A DNA stretch of 64,000 nucleotides from Pseudomonadota bacterium (GTDB lineage: Bacteria; Pseudomonadota; Gammaproteobacteria; Steroidobacterales; Steroidobacteraceae). The notes beneath the pieces were generated by a model. That model did no database searches. It saw only the letters and a program-made list of their open reading frames with translations, and had not been told where the DNA came from. The stretch is from the NCBI GenBank assembly GCA_023457495.1, contig JAEWLQ010000023.1:1-64000 (forward strand), in the 5' to 3' direction. The first letter of the stretch is position 1. Every line of letters starts with the position of its first letter. Shown here piece after piece: positions 45,902 through 53,634 of this stretch. Made by a program: the position numbers and the translations under genes.

Positions 45902-47084
45902 CGCCGTCATCGTTTCCACCGCGCGCACCGCGCTCGCCAAGTCATGGCGCGGCGCGTTCAATCTCACCCATGGCGCCACGCTTGGCGGTCACGTGGTCCG
46001 CGCCGCCATCGAGCGCGCGGGCATCGACCCCGCGACGGTCGAGGACGTGCTCATGGGTTGCGCGAATCCGGAAGGCGCGACCGGCTTCAACATCGCGCGG
46101 CAGATCGCGTTGCGCGCGGGCTGTCCGGTGTCGACCGCCGGCATGACGGTGAACCGCTTCTGTTCGTCGGGCCTGCAGACCATCGCGCTCGCGGCGCAAC
46201 GCATCATGACGGGCGAGGGCGAGGTTTACGTCGCGGGTGGCGTGGAGTCGATCTCGTGTGTGCAGAACGATCGCATGAACACCTTCATGGCGAAGGAGGC
46301 GTGGCTCGACGAGAAGATCCCGGGCATCTACTGGACGATGTTGCAGACCGCGGAGAATGTCGCGAGCCGCTACCAGATTCCACGCGAAGCCCAGGATCGA
46401 TATGGCGTGCAGAGCCAGCAGCGCGCCGCCGCGGCGCTGGCCGCCGGGCGATTCACCGAGGAAATCGCGCCCATCGAGGTGGTGGCCGGCGTCGCCGACA
46501 AGGATTCGGGCCGGCTCGGCACCCGCACGGTGACCGTGAGCGCCGACGAAGGCATCCGCGCCGACACTAACTACGAAGCGGTCTCGCGGATTCGCGCCGC
46601 CACGCCGGGCGGCGTCATCGCGGCCGGCAATGCGAGCCAGTTCTCCGATGGTGCGGGCGCCTGCGTCGTGATGAGTTCGCGGCGCGCGGAACAGCTCGGA
46701 TTGAAGCCATTGGGAATCTTCCGCGGCTTCGCGGTGGCCGGATGCGAGCCGGACGAAATGGGCATCGGTCCCGTGTATGCGATTCCGAAGCTGCTCGAGC
46801 GCACCGGCAAGTCCATCGCCGACATCGACCTCTGGGAGCTCAACGAGGCCTTCGCGGTGCAGGTGATCTACTGTCGTGACAAGCTCGATATCCCGGACGA
46901 CCGGCTGAACGTGAATGGCGGCGCCATCGCCGTCGGACATCCGTATGGCATGACCGGCGCGCGGCTCGTGGGGCACGCGCTGATCGAAGGCCGGCGGCGC
47001 GGCGCCAGGCTCGCGGTGGTTACCATGTGCATCGGCGGCGGCATGGGCGCCGCGGGGCTGTTCGAGATCCTGGGAGGCGGTTGA
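45894..47084 (+). CDS. Acetyl-CoA C-acyltransferase (thiolase)
   Basis: A 396-residue thiolase, the last step of beta-oxidation. The nucleophile Cys is in NRFCSSGLQTIA, the His in VNGGAIAVGHPYGMTGARL and the second Cys in MCIGGGMGAAG. The start is GTG 45894, eight bases after AGGAG (45881-45885), inside the end of the FadJ-like gene. The DUF4230-like gene overlaps its stop by one base. Confidence 0.95.
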   Translation: MLDAVIVSTARTALAKSWRGAFNLTHGATLGGHVVRAAIERAGIDPATVEDVLMGCANPEGATGFNIARQIALRAGCPVSTAGMTVNRFCSSGLQTIALAAQRIMTGEGEVYVAGGVESISCVQNDRMNTFMAKEAWLDEKIPGIYWTMLQTAENVASRYQIPREAQDRYGVQSQQRAAAALAAGRFTEEIAPIEVVAGVADKDSGRLGTRTVTVSADEGIRADTNYEAVSRIRAATPGGVIAAGNASQFSDGAGACVVMSSRRAEQLGLKPLGIFRGFAVAGCEPDEMGIGPVYAIPKLLERTGKSIADIDLWELNEAFAVQVIYCRDKLDIPDDRLNVNGGAIAVGHPYGMTGARLVGHALIEGRRRGARLAVVTMCIGGGMGAAGLFEILGGG

Positions 47085-47824
47085 TGCTGAAGAACCTGAT
47101 CGCACTCATCGTCGCAGTCGCGCTCGGCGCAGTCGGCTATTCGTTCTGGGTACGCAAGGACGCCGAGGAAAGCCCGATCATCGTGATGGTCAACCAGATG
47201 CGCACGCGCGCCATCATCGAGCACGAGCGCAATGTGACCGTCTGGTATCGCGCCTGCCCGGAGGTCACGGGCGTCAATCCGAAAGTGATGGTCATCTGGC
47301 CCGCCAAGCTCAACTTCGAGCTCGACCTGGCGGAAACCAGACTCTCGCTCGGCGCGGATGGCATCCTGCGGGCGAGCACCCCGCCGATCCGCATGGACGA
47401 TCCGTCGGTTCCCTCGGACATCGGTGAATACCTCGCGCAAACCTCCTTCTGGTCGCTCGAGAGTGAACAGGCCATCGTCATGCGCGAGATGCAGAAGGTG
47501 ACTCCGCTGGCGCGTCACCTGACCGGATTTTTCCTGCGCAGCGACGCAGGTTTGAAGGAACACTTCAAGGAAGAACTCGAAGCCTATCTGCGGGGCATCG
47601 CGGGCGCGCTGCAGGTTCCGATCAAGGGCATCGAGATCGACATTCCGACGGTCGACGTGAAGATTCCGCCGCGCCCCGAGATCACGTTGTGCGAAGGCTC
47701 GGTTGCCCTGGCCAACGGGATGCCCTTCGCGCGTCGCCAGGCCGATGGGTTCGTGATCGGTGTCTATCCAAAGCAGGCTCCAGCTCCGGCCCCGGCCCCG
47801 CAGAAGGTCACGACCACTCAGTAG
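47084..47824 (+). CDS. Membrane-anchored DUF4230-like protein
   Basis: A 246-residue protein with an N-terminal helix (LIALIVAVALGAVGYSFWV), a beta-rich periplasmic region with VTVWYRACPEVTG, and a proline/alanine-rich C-terminus (APAPAPAP). It resembles DUF4230 proteins, whose function is unknown. It is coupled to the thiolase stop (TGATG). There is no sign of a catalytic motif. Confidence 0.55.
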   Translation: MLKNLIALIVAVALGAVGYSFWVRKDAEESPIIVMVNQMRTRAIIEHERNVTVWYRACPEVTGVNPKVMVIWPAKLNFELDLAETRLSLGADGILRASTPPIRMDDPSVPSDIGEYLAQTSFWSLESEQAIVMREMQKVTPLARHLTGFFLRSDAGLKEHFKEELEAYLRGIAGALQVPIKGIEIDIPTVDVKIPPRPEITLCEGSVALANGMPFARRQADGFVIGVYPKQAPAPAPAPQKVTTTQ

Positions 47825-47899
47825 TTTCCGTTCCGTGCCGAACGCCCGTCGACTTGTCCGTGGACTATGATCTTCGCCCCCACTCACGGAGATCCATCC

Positions 47900-48889
47900 A
47901 TGGAAGCTGTCGATGTGCGCGGCCAATTAGTCTGGCACGAGCTGATGACGCGCGACGTGCCGGGAGCCACAACGTTTTATTCAAAGGTCCTCGGCTGGAA
48001 TATCCAGCCGTGGGCAGCCGATCCCACCTACACGATCTGCGAGTCGAACACCGGACCCAAGGCGGGGATCTTCGAGATCACCGCGGACTTTCCGGCCGAG
48101 ATGCCGGCTCACTGGGTGACCTACATCGGCACGCGCGATGTCGACGGAACCGTCGCGGCGGCGGTGCGCGCCGGCGGTTCGATCGTGAAGGAGCCGCAGG
48201 ACGTCCCGGGCGCGGGCCGCTATGCCGTGCTGATGGATCCGCAGGGCGCGATCTTCGCGACGCTCGATCCCGAGAAATCCAGGCCGGACGTTGCCCTCCC
48301 TCCGGTGGGTGATTTCTCGTGGCATGAACTCGCCACCAGCGACCATGAAGCGGCCTTCGCGTTCTACAGCACGCTGTTCGGCTGGCAAGCCATGGAGCGC
48401 ATGGACATGGGCCCGCTCGGCACCTATCTGATTTTCGGCCGGAATGGCCTGCAACGCGGCGGCATCTACAACAAGCCCGCCGATATGCCGGCGCCCCCCA
48501 ACTGGCTGCCGTACGTACGTGTGCCCCATGCCGATGCGGGCTTTCAGTCCGCGATGGGCGTCGGGGCGCGGGAAGCCATCGCACCGATGGATGTGCCGGG
48601 TGGAAGCCGCATTGCCTCGTTCTTCGATCCGACCGGGGCCGCGATCGCGATCTCGTCGGTTCCGGTGGAGGAGGTCAGTCTGCCGGTCAAGCCCAAGCCC
48701 AAGGTAAGGCCCAAAGCCAAGACCAAAGCGAAGGCGAAGGCCAAGGTTCCCCAGAAAAAGAAGGCCGCGAAGAAACCTGCGGCAAAGAAAAAGGTCGCAA
48801 AGAAAGTCGCCCGCAAGGCGGCGAAACGGGTCGCGCCGAAGAAGAAACCGGCTGCGAAGAAGAAAGGCTCAGCGAGGAGAAAGAAGTAA
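47900..48889 (+). CDS. Double VOC (glyoxalase-fold) protein with lysine/alanine-rich H1-like tail
   Basis: A 329-residue protein. Residues 1-125 and 130-250 are two VOC domains (VWHELMTRDVPGATTFYSKV and FSWHELATSDHEAAFAFYST). From about residue 263 to the end the chain is made of Lys, Ala, Pro and Arg only, in PKAKTKAKAK and AAKKPAAKKK-style repeats, as in bacterial histone H1-like proteins and AlgP. The enzyme role is unknown; the tail should bind DNA, RNA or other polyanions (inference). The ATG at 47900 has GGAGA eight bases before it; an ATG 11 codons upstream is less likely. The stop overlaps the aldo/keto reductase start. Confidence 0.85.
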   Translation: MEAVDVRGQLVWHELMTRDVPGATTFYSKVLGWNIQPWAADPTYTICESNTGPKAGIFEITADFPAEMPAHWVTYIGTRDVDGTVAAAVRAGGSIVKEPQDVPGAGRYAVLMDPQGAIFATLDPEKSRPDVALPPVGDFSWHELATSDHEAAFAFYSTLFGWQAMERMDMGPLGTYLIFGRNGLQRGGIYNKPADMPAPPNWLPYVRVPHADAGFQSAMGVGAREAIAPMDVPGGSRIASFFDPTGAAIAISSVPVEEVSLPVKPKPKVRPKAKTKAKAKAKVPQKKKAAKKPAAKKKVAKKVARKAAKRVAPKKKPAAKKKGSARRKK

Positions 48890-49851
48890 TGACCGGACGC
48901 CGGGATGTGATCAAGATCGGACTCGCCGCACTGGCGGGCGCGCAACTCACGGCCGCGTGGAGCGCGGACAAGTCGAAGCAGAAACCGGCCCGCCCCGCGC
49001 CCGCCGGGCCGCTCATGACCAAGACGGTTCCCTCCACGGGCGAGAGGCTCGCGGCGGTCGGTCTCGGCACCAACAACTACAGCCCGACGACTCCGGAGGA
49101 ACGCGCCGCGCGACGCGAAGTCATCGCCGGCCTCACAGCGGCTGGCGCTTCGGTGATCGATACGGCTCCCTCATATCGCCAATCCGAACAGGTGATCGGC
49201 GAGTTGCTGTCGGAAGTCGGCAATCGCAAGCAGGCGTTCGTCGCGACCAAGGTCACCGCGCCCGAGGGCAGCCTGGAGAAGGGCGTCGCGATGCTCGAGG
49301 AGTCGTTCCGGCGCCTCAAGACGGACGTGCTCGATCTCGTGCAGATCCACAGCCTCAATGGCGTGGACGTGCTCTTTCCGCACCTGTTCGATCTGAAGGC
49401 CAAGCGGCGAATCCGTTACGTGGGCATCACGACGTCGAGCAGCAACCAGCATGCGGCGATGATCGACGTCATGAAATCGCAGCCCATCGATTTCATCCAG
49501 GTGGACTACTCGCTCGCCAATCGCGCGGCGGCCGAGGCCGTGTTGCCGACGGCCCTGGAGAAGAAGATCGCGGTGCTGATCAATCTGCCCTTCGGCGGCC
49601 GTCGCGACGGCAATCTGTTCTCACGCGTGCGCGACAAGGATCTGCCCCAGTGGGCGGCCGAAATCGATGCGCGCAGCTGGGGACAGCTGTTCCTCAAGTA
49701 CGTCGTGTCACATCCGGCCGTCACGGCCGCGATCCCCGGCATGACCAAGATCGCGCATCTCGAAGACAATCTCGGCGCCCTGCGCGGACGCATGCCCGAC
49801 GCCGCCATGCGCACCCGCATGGAGAAGTACTGGGACGACAACTTCGAGTGA
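48889..49851 (+). CDS. Tat-exported aldo/keto reductase
   Basis: A 320-residue protein. The N-terminus (TGRRDVIKIGLAALAGAQL) is a twin-arginine signal followed by a proline/lysine linker. The TIM-barrel part carries VIDTAPSYRQSE (catalytic Asp/Tyr), KVTAPEG (Lys) and VQIHSLNG (His). Cofactor-carrying enzymes are typical Tat clients. Overlap with the VOC gene (TAATG) suggests joint expression. A strong terminator follows. Confidence 0.88.
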   Translation: MTGRRDVIKIGLAALAGAQLTAAWSADKSKQKPARPAPAGPLMTKTVPSTGERLAAVGLGTNNYSPTTPEERAARREVIAGLTAAGASVIDTAPSYRQSEQVIGELLSEVGNRKQAFVATKVTAPEGSLEKGVAMLEESFRRLKTDVLDLVQIHSLNGVDVLFPHLFDLKAKRRIRYVGITTSSSNQHAAMIDVMKSQPIDFIQVDYSLANRAAAEAVLPTALEKKIAVLINLPFGGRRDGNLFSRVRDKDLPQWAAEIDARSWGQLFLKYVVSHPAVTAAIPGMTKIAHLEDNLGALRGRMPDAAMRTRMEKYWDDNFE

Positions 49852-49904
49852 ACGGCGCCTGATCTGTGCCTGGCACGGGAAAGCCGGGAGAAGCCGCTAA
49901 CAAG

Positions 49905-49938
49905 AACGCCCGCGAGGTTTGAGCCTCGCGGGCGTTTT
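49905..49938 (+). terminator. Rho-independent terminator after the aldo/keto reductase gene
   Basis: A perfect 13-base stem (49905-49917 with 49924-49936), loop TTTGAG and a TTTT run. It lies between converging genes and may serve both strands; the T run favours the plus strand. Confidence 0.9.
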
Positions 49939-49951
49939 CATGTCGGAGGGA

Positions 49952-50713
49952 TTATTTGCCGGCGGCCCAGGTGAGGGCGCCCGACAGCAGATCGATGATG
50001 TAAGGCTCGGAATACGATTCGGCCGTATGGCCGAGGCCGTTGTAGATCACGCGGCCCCCGCCGAAGTGGTGGTACCACACGGCCGGGTTCGGGTTCACGT
50101 CGGACTGCCCGTCTCCAATCGTGGCCGGGTCGACCGTCACGAGCACGTGCATCAGCGGGTTGAAGTCCTTGTAGTAGTACCACTCGTCATTGCGCGTGAT
50201 GGTCTTGGGCAGCCTGGCGGTGGCCGGATGTTTCGCATCGTGCACGGTCAGCGTTCCGGGCGGCGTGCCCTTCGGATGACGTTCGAAATAGCCGCCGAAC
50301 ATCTGGCCGTACCACGGCCAGTGGTAGTGAGAATCCGTTGCGGCATGCAATCCGACGACACCCTTGCCCGCCTTGAGGAATCCCTGCAGCGCGTCGCGCT
50401 TCTCTCCGACGAACCATTCGCTTTCCGGTTTCCTCGGATCCGTCGTGCTGCTCACGAGCACGAGCACCTTGTATTTCGCGAGATTGTCCGCCGTGAACAC
50501 GTTCGGATCTTCGCTGGTGTCGACGGTGTAGCCGAGCTTCGCGCCGATCGACTTCATCGATTCGACCGCGGCCGGAATCGAATCGTGGCGAAACCCCGTG
50601 CTGCCCGAGTACACCAGGATGCTGCCTTTTTGCGCGGCGGCGGCAGGCTGAACGAGACAGGTCGCGGCCAGCGCCGCGGCGGCGAGCCCCAGCAGGTATC
50701 GGCGTGATTTCAT
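49952..50713 (-). CDS. Exported ThuA-domain protein
   Basis: A 253-residue protein with a signal peptide (cut near QPAAAAQ) and a ThuA/trehalose-utilisation fold of the glutamine amidotransferase-like superfamily (ILVYSGSTGFRHDSIPAAVE, GVVGLHAATDSHYHW, HHFGGGRVIYNGLGHTAESY). Such proteins are linked with sugar metabolism; the reaction is not established. It starts 21 bases after the SMP-30 gene. Confidence 0.88.
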   Translation of the reverse strand: MKSRRYLLGLAAAALAATCLVQPAAAAQKGSILVYSGSTGFRHDSIPAAVESMKSIGAKLGYTVDTSEDPNVFTADNLAKYKVLVLVSSTTDPRKPESEWFVGEKRDALQGFLKAGKGVVGLHAATDSHYHWPWYGQMFGGYFERHPKGTPPGTLTVHDAKHPATARLPKTITRNDEWYYYKDFNPLMHVLVTVDPATIGDGQSDVNPNPAVWYHHFGGGRVIYNGLGHTAESYSEPYIIDLLSGALTWAAGK

Positions 50714-50734
50714 GGAACCCCTCGTGTGAAAGAA

Positions 50735-51760
50735 CTATCGCGCAACCGGCAACGGCATGCCCTTCGTGAGCGTGCGCATGCGCAGCACCCGGTGATTGGC
50801 CGTGATGAACAGCGTCGAACCGTCTTCACCAAAGGCGAGGTTCGACGTCGGGACTCCCGTGAGGATGCGGCCGAGGAGGGTGCCGTCAGGCGCATACACC
50901 AGCACGCCCCCGGGCCCGGTGGCGAACACATTGCCCTGCACGTCGATCTTGAGACCGTCGGGCACGCCGTCGCCGGATTGGTAGAGCTTGCTCGAGTCCG
51001 CGAACACGCGGCCTTCCCCGAGCGAACCGTCCGCGTTGACTGGATAGGCCTTCCAGATCGGCGACGACGCGCGCGCGTTCGCGACATACAGCGTCTTGTA
51101 GTCGGGCGAGAAGCCGAGACCGTTCGGCGCCTCGAGGTCCGTCGCGACCGACGTCACCTTGCCGTCCGGGCCCACGCGAAACACCGCGTTGAACGGCAGC
51201 TCGCGGGTCGGATCCGTGAACGTCTGCGGCAGGCCGAAGGGCGGATCGGTGAAATACAGCGCGCCCTGCTGGTCGTAGACGAGGTCGTTAGGGCTGTTGA
51301 ACTTCTTGCCTTCGAAAGCCGTGGCCACTGGAATGAATTTGCGGTCGTCACCGAGTTGCGAGACGCGCCGGTCGCCGTGCTGGCAGATCGTGAGACGTCC
51401 CTTGAGGTCGAATGTGAGCCCATTGGAGCCGGGCTCGATTCCGGGGAAGGGCGTCGAGCCGGTGTAGCCACTGGGCTCGAGAAACTTCTCAGCACCCGTG
51501 GCGCGGCTCCAGCGCCAGATGACGTTTTTCTTCACATCCGAGAAATACAGCGTGGCGCTGTGCGCTTCCCACAGCGGGCCCTCCGACCAATCCAGGCCGT
51601 CCGCGATTTTCTCCACGGCCGTGCCTGGCGCGATGAGCGCGTCGAAACGTTTGTCGAGCGATTCGAAGCGGGCGTATTCGTCCGCGGCCTGCGCATTCAC
51701 GGCAACAACTCCTCCCAGCAGACCGGCCATGACGGCAACCGGCCTCCAACGCATGTGCAT
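50735..51760 (-). CDS. Exported SMP-30/gluconolactonase-like protein
   Basis: A 341-residue six-bladed propeller with a signal peptide (AVMAGLLGGVVAVNAQAA). Typical features are GPLWEAHSATLYFSDV, NSPNDLVYDQQGALYFTDP and PNGLGFSPDYKTLYVA, where Glu, Asn and Asp bind a metal. It should open sugar or other lactones. The ATG at 51760 with GAGGGG upstream is preferred to an upstream one. It leads an operon with ThuA; both are exported, suggesting a periplasmic sugar role. Confidence 0.88.
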   Translation of the reverse strand: MHMRWRPVAVMAGLLGGVVAVNAQAADEYARFESLDKRFDALIAPGTAVEKIADGLDWSEGPLWEAHSATLYFSDVKKNVIWRWSRATGAEKFLEPSGYTGSTPFPGIEPGSNGLTFDLKGRLTICQHGDRRVSQLGDDRKFIPVATAFEGKKFNSPNDLVYDQQGALYFTDPPFGLPQTFTDPTRELPFNAVFRVGPDGKVTSVATDLEAPNGLGFSPDYKTLYVANARASSPIWKAYPVNADGSLGEGRVFADSSKLYQSGDGVPDGLKIDVQGNVFATGPGGVLVYAPDGTLLGRILTGVPTSNLAFGEDGSTLFITANHRVLRMRTLTKGMPLPVAR

Positions 51761-51928
51761 GAGATTCCCCTCGCGATCTGCGCGCAGGATGCGCGACAGC
51801 GTGGCCGCAAAGCAATACGGAAGCGTCTCGCGATGGACTCCCGCGCATGCCGCGAAAACCACTGACGGAAACTTGCCCGCGCCTCGTCTAATTTCTTTCT
51901 CTCGCGTCCAGAAGTGCCGGAGAGAACC

Positions 51929-52300
51929 ATGCGTGACTTGCTGTGTTTGACGATCTTCGGGATTGCCATCCTGAGCGCGTGTCAGCCGTCCGTCGAACCA
52001 CGTGCCTCGCCACCGCGTGCCGGGAATCCAGTGCCATCGCCATCAGGCGTCGCGGTGAGTGACAAGCGCGAATATCAATGCGGTGACGTGGTCGTTTCGG
52101 CGGACTTTCATGGCACGGGTCCCGTCGAGCTGCGTTTCGCTGGGAAGGCACTGAAGCTGCCGCAGGTCGCATCGGGTTCCGGCGCGCGGTACGCCGACGA
52201 CAACGGCAACGAGTTCTGGAGCAAGGGCGACGATGCGATGTTCACCATCGCTGGCCAGCCGATGCGCAACTGCGTGCCGAAGACGACGCCGCCCGGTTAG
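51929..52300 (+). CDS. MliC-type lysozyme inhibitor lipoprotein
   Basis: A 123-residue lipoprotein: signal with lipobox LSAC (Cys about residue 18), a proline-rich linker, and a small beta-barrel with the MliC pattern (YQCGDVVVSADF, SGSGARYADDNGNEFWSKGD, ending in a Cys that pairs with the first). MliC proteins block C-type lysozyme. The ATG at 51929 follows GGAGAG. It is divergent from the SMP-30 gene. Confidence 0.8.
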   Translation: MRDLLCLTIFGIAILSACQPSVEPRASPPRAGNPVPSPSGVAVSDKREYQCGDVVVSADFHGTGPVELRFAGKALKLPQVASGSGARYADDNGNEFWSKGDDAMFTIAGQPMRNCVPKTTPPG

Positions 52301-52419
52301 TGGCGGCTCTGTAGATAGTGAAGCAACGTCACCAGGCTCCGATAGGAGCAGAGCGCTGCCTGGATCCGGCGCGACGAGGATGGGCTTCGAGGTCCTGCCT
52401 CCCGGATATCCATCCGGTA

Positions 52420-52448
52420 TTAACCATAATATACATTATGCGTATCAT
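52420..52448 (+). promoter_or_regulatory. Candidate sigma-70 promoter upstream of hsp20
   Basis: TTAACC (52420-52425), 17-base spacer, TATCAT (52443-52448) inside the only AT-rich patch of the region. A transcript from here would carry a leader of about 220 bases. Confidence 0.45.
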
Positions 52449-52454
52449 GGTACG

Positions 52455-52498
52455 GCGCAGCCTGGGCCCACCAGAGCGCCCAAGCCCCCAGGCTGCGC
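52455..52498. repeat. Twelve-base perfect inverted repeat in the hsp20 leader
   Basis: GCGCAGCCTGGG (52455-52466) and CCCAGGCTGCGC (52487-52498) with a 20-base loop. No T run follows, so it is more likely a leader stem than a terminator. Confidence 0.7.
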
Positions 52499-52642
52499 AC
52501 GACCGCCACTCCGGGTCTCACACGACCCTGAACGGCCGGAATACCGGATCTCCGCTGCGGAAGCGGCTGGATGTCGTTCAAGCCCAAGAGCCAGCGTGGC
52601 GTTACACCCCCTTGAAGGTTTTCTTCCCGATCCCAGTCTTGG

Positions 52643-52669
52643 CCGCCGTCAGGAATTCCAGACGGAGGT
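52643..52669 (+). promoter_or_regulatory. Hairpin hiding the hsp20 ribosome binding site (RNA thermometer candidate)
   Basis: CCGCCGTC (52643-52650) pairs with GACGGAGG (52661-52668) with one G-A mismatch. Inside, after an A-A mismatch, GG/CC pairs close an AATT loop; G42-T69 can extend the base. GGAGG is wholly in the stem, seven bases before the ATG at 52676. Mismatched stems over the Shine-Dalgarno sequence are the hallmark of ROSE-type thermometers of small heat-shock genes. Confidence 0.6.
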
Positions 52670-52675
52670 ATTCAC

Positions 52676-53122
52676 ATGTTCACCGGGTTCAGGAATCTGG
52701 AAAGTCCGTTGTTCAGGGAGTTCCAGCGATTGGAACAGCAGCTGGACGAGTTATTCGCAGGCGCGACACCGTGGGCCGGTGGGATCCGGTCCCTGCCGCC
52801 CGGAACCTTTCCGGCCATCAACGTCGCGAGCTCGAATGAGGTCGTGACCGTGTATGTCTTCGCGCCCGGCATCGACGCGAAGTCTCTCGACATCTCGCTG
52901 CAACAGAACGTGTTGTCGATCGGTGGCCGTCGCGCAGCGTCGCGGGAGTCGAACGCCACTTACTACCGCAACGAACGGTTCGACGGCGACTTCCGGCGTG
53001 TGGTCGCGCTGCCCGAGGACGTCGACCCCGACAAGGTCGACGCCAGCTATAAGGACGGCATCGTCGAGATCCGGGTGCAACGGCGGGAATCGTCCCGGCC
53101 GCGGCAGATCGAGATCCATTGA
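52676..53122 (+). CDS. Hsp20/alpha-crystallin small heat-shock protein (first)
   Basis: A 148-residue ATP-independent holdase. The N-terminal arm (MFTGFRNLESPLFREFQRLE) is followed by the alpha-crystallin domain (INVASSNEVVTVYVFAPG, FDGDFRRVVALPEDVD) and the ending IVEIRVQRRES. The short form lacks a clear IxI tail. It leads a two-gene operon with a second Hsp20; its ribosome binding site lies in a hairpin. Confidence 0.92.
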   Translation: MFTGFRNLESPLFREFQRLEQQLDELFAGATPWAGGIRSLPPGTFPAINVASSNEVVTVYVFAPGIDAKSLDISLQQNVLSIGGRRAASRESNATYYRNERFDGDFRRVVALPEDVDPDKVDASYKDGIVEIRVQRRESSRPRQIEIH

Positions 53123-53143
53123 GCATCGAAGGAGGATTACCCC

Positions 53144-53560
53144 ATGAACAGCCAGACTGAAGTCGCGCGCAGCGGATCCGACGACGGCGCCATGAGCCAG
53201 CAGCAGAACGGCCGTTCCGCGAGTAGTGAGTCCGCGTTGCGACCCGCGGTCGACATCTTCGAGACGGAGGACGGCATCACCTTGCAGGCGGACATGCCCG
53301 GCGTTTCGAAAGATCGACTGAACCTGCATGTCGATGGCACCAATCTACTCATCGAAGGCAGGATCGGTATCACCCCGCGGGATGAGATGCAGCCGCTGTA
53401 CGCGGATGTCCGCTCGGCCGTTTATCGCAGCAGCTTCCTGCTGAGCAATGAACTCGAGTCGGACAGGATCGACGCGAATCTCAAGGACGGCGTATTGACC
53501 GTGCACATCCCGAAGCGCGCGGAACATCGGCCGCGACGCATCGAGGTGCGGACCAGTTGA
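53144..53560 (+). CDS. Hsp20/alpha-crystallin small heat-shock protein (second)
   Basis: A 138-residue paralogue of the first, with a polar, low-complexity N-terminus (SGSDDGAMSQQQNGRSA-like) and an alpha-crystallin domain (PAVDIFETEDGITLQADMPG, VYRSSFLLSNELESDRID, GVLTVHIPKRAEHRPR). It begins 21 bases after the first gene with an open AAGGAGG site. The pair may form mixed oligomers (inference). Confidence 0.92.
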   Translation: MNSQTEVARSGSDDGAMSQQQNGRSASSESALRPAVDIFETEDGITLQADMPGVSKDRLNLHVDGTNLLIEGRIGITPRDEMQPLYADVRSAVYRSSFLLSNELESDRIDANLKDGVLTVHIPKRAEHRPRRIEVRTS

Positions 53561-53566
53561 GATCGA

Positions 53567-53606
53567 GAGCGGGAAGGCGCCGTCGAGAGGCCGCGCCTCC
53601 CCGCTC
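53567..53606. terminator. Hairpin between hsp20 operon and debranching-type gene
   Basis: A thirteen-pair stem with one mismatch: GAGCGGG (53567-53573) with CCCGCTC (53600-53606) and AGGCGC (53575-53580) with GCGCCT (53593-53598), 12-base loop. It sits between converging genes, with no T run. Confidence 0.6.
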
Positions 53607-53634
53607 CGGTCGCGGATGAGCGCCCTGTTTCCGG

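Larger units (their letters stand above)
52301..52675. other. Gene-free leader region upstream of hsp20
   Basis: 375 bases without a credible gene. It holds an AT-rich stretch with a sigma-70-like promoter, a long inverted repeat, a possible heat-shock promoter (CTTGAA at 52611-52616, CCCAGT 15 bases on) and a hairpin that buries the hsp20 ribosome binding site. The composition shift and structure suggest regulation rather than coding. Confidence 0.75.

Noticed and set aside
52318..52839. 173-codon frame running through the hsp20 leader
   Set aside because: No start site and no domain; it overlaps hsp20 in another frame and crosses the structured leader.
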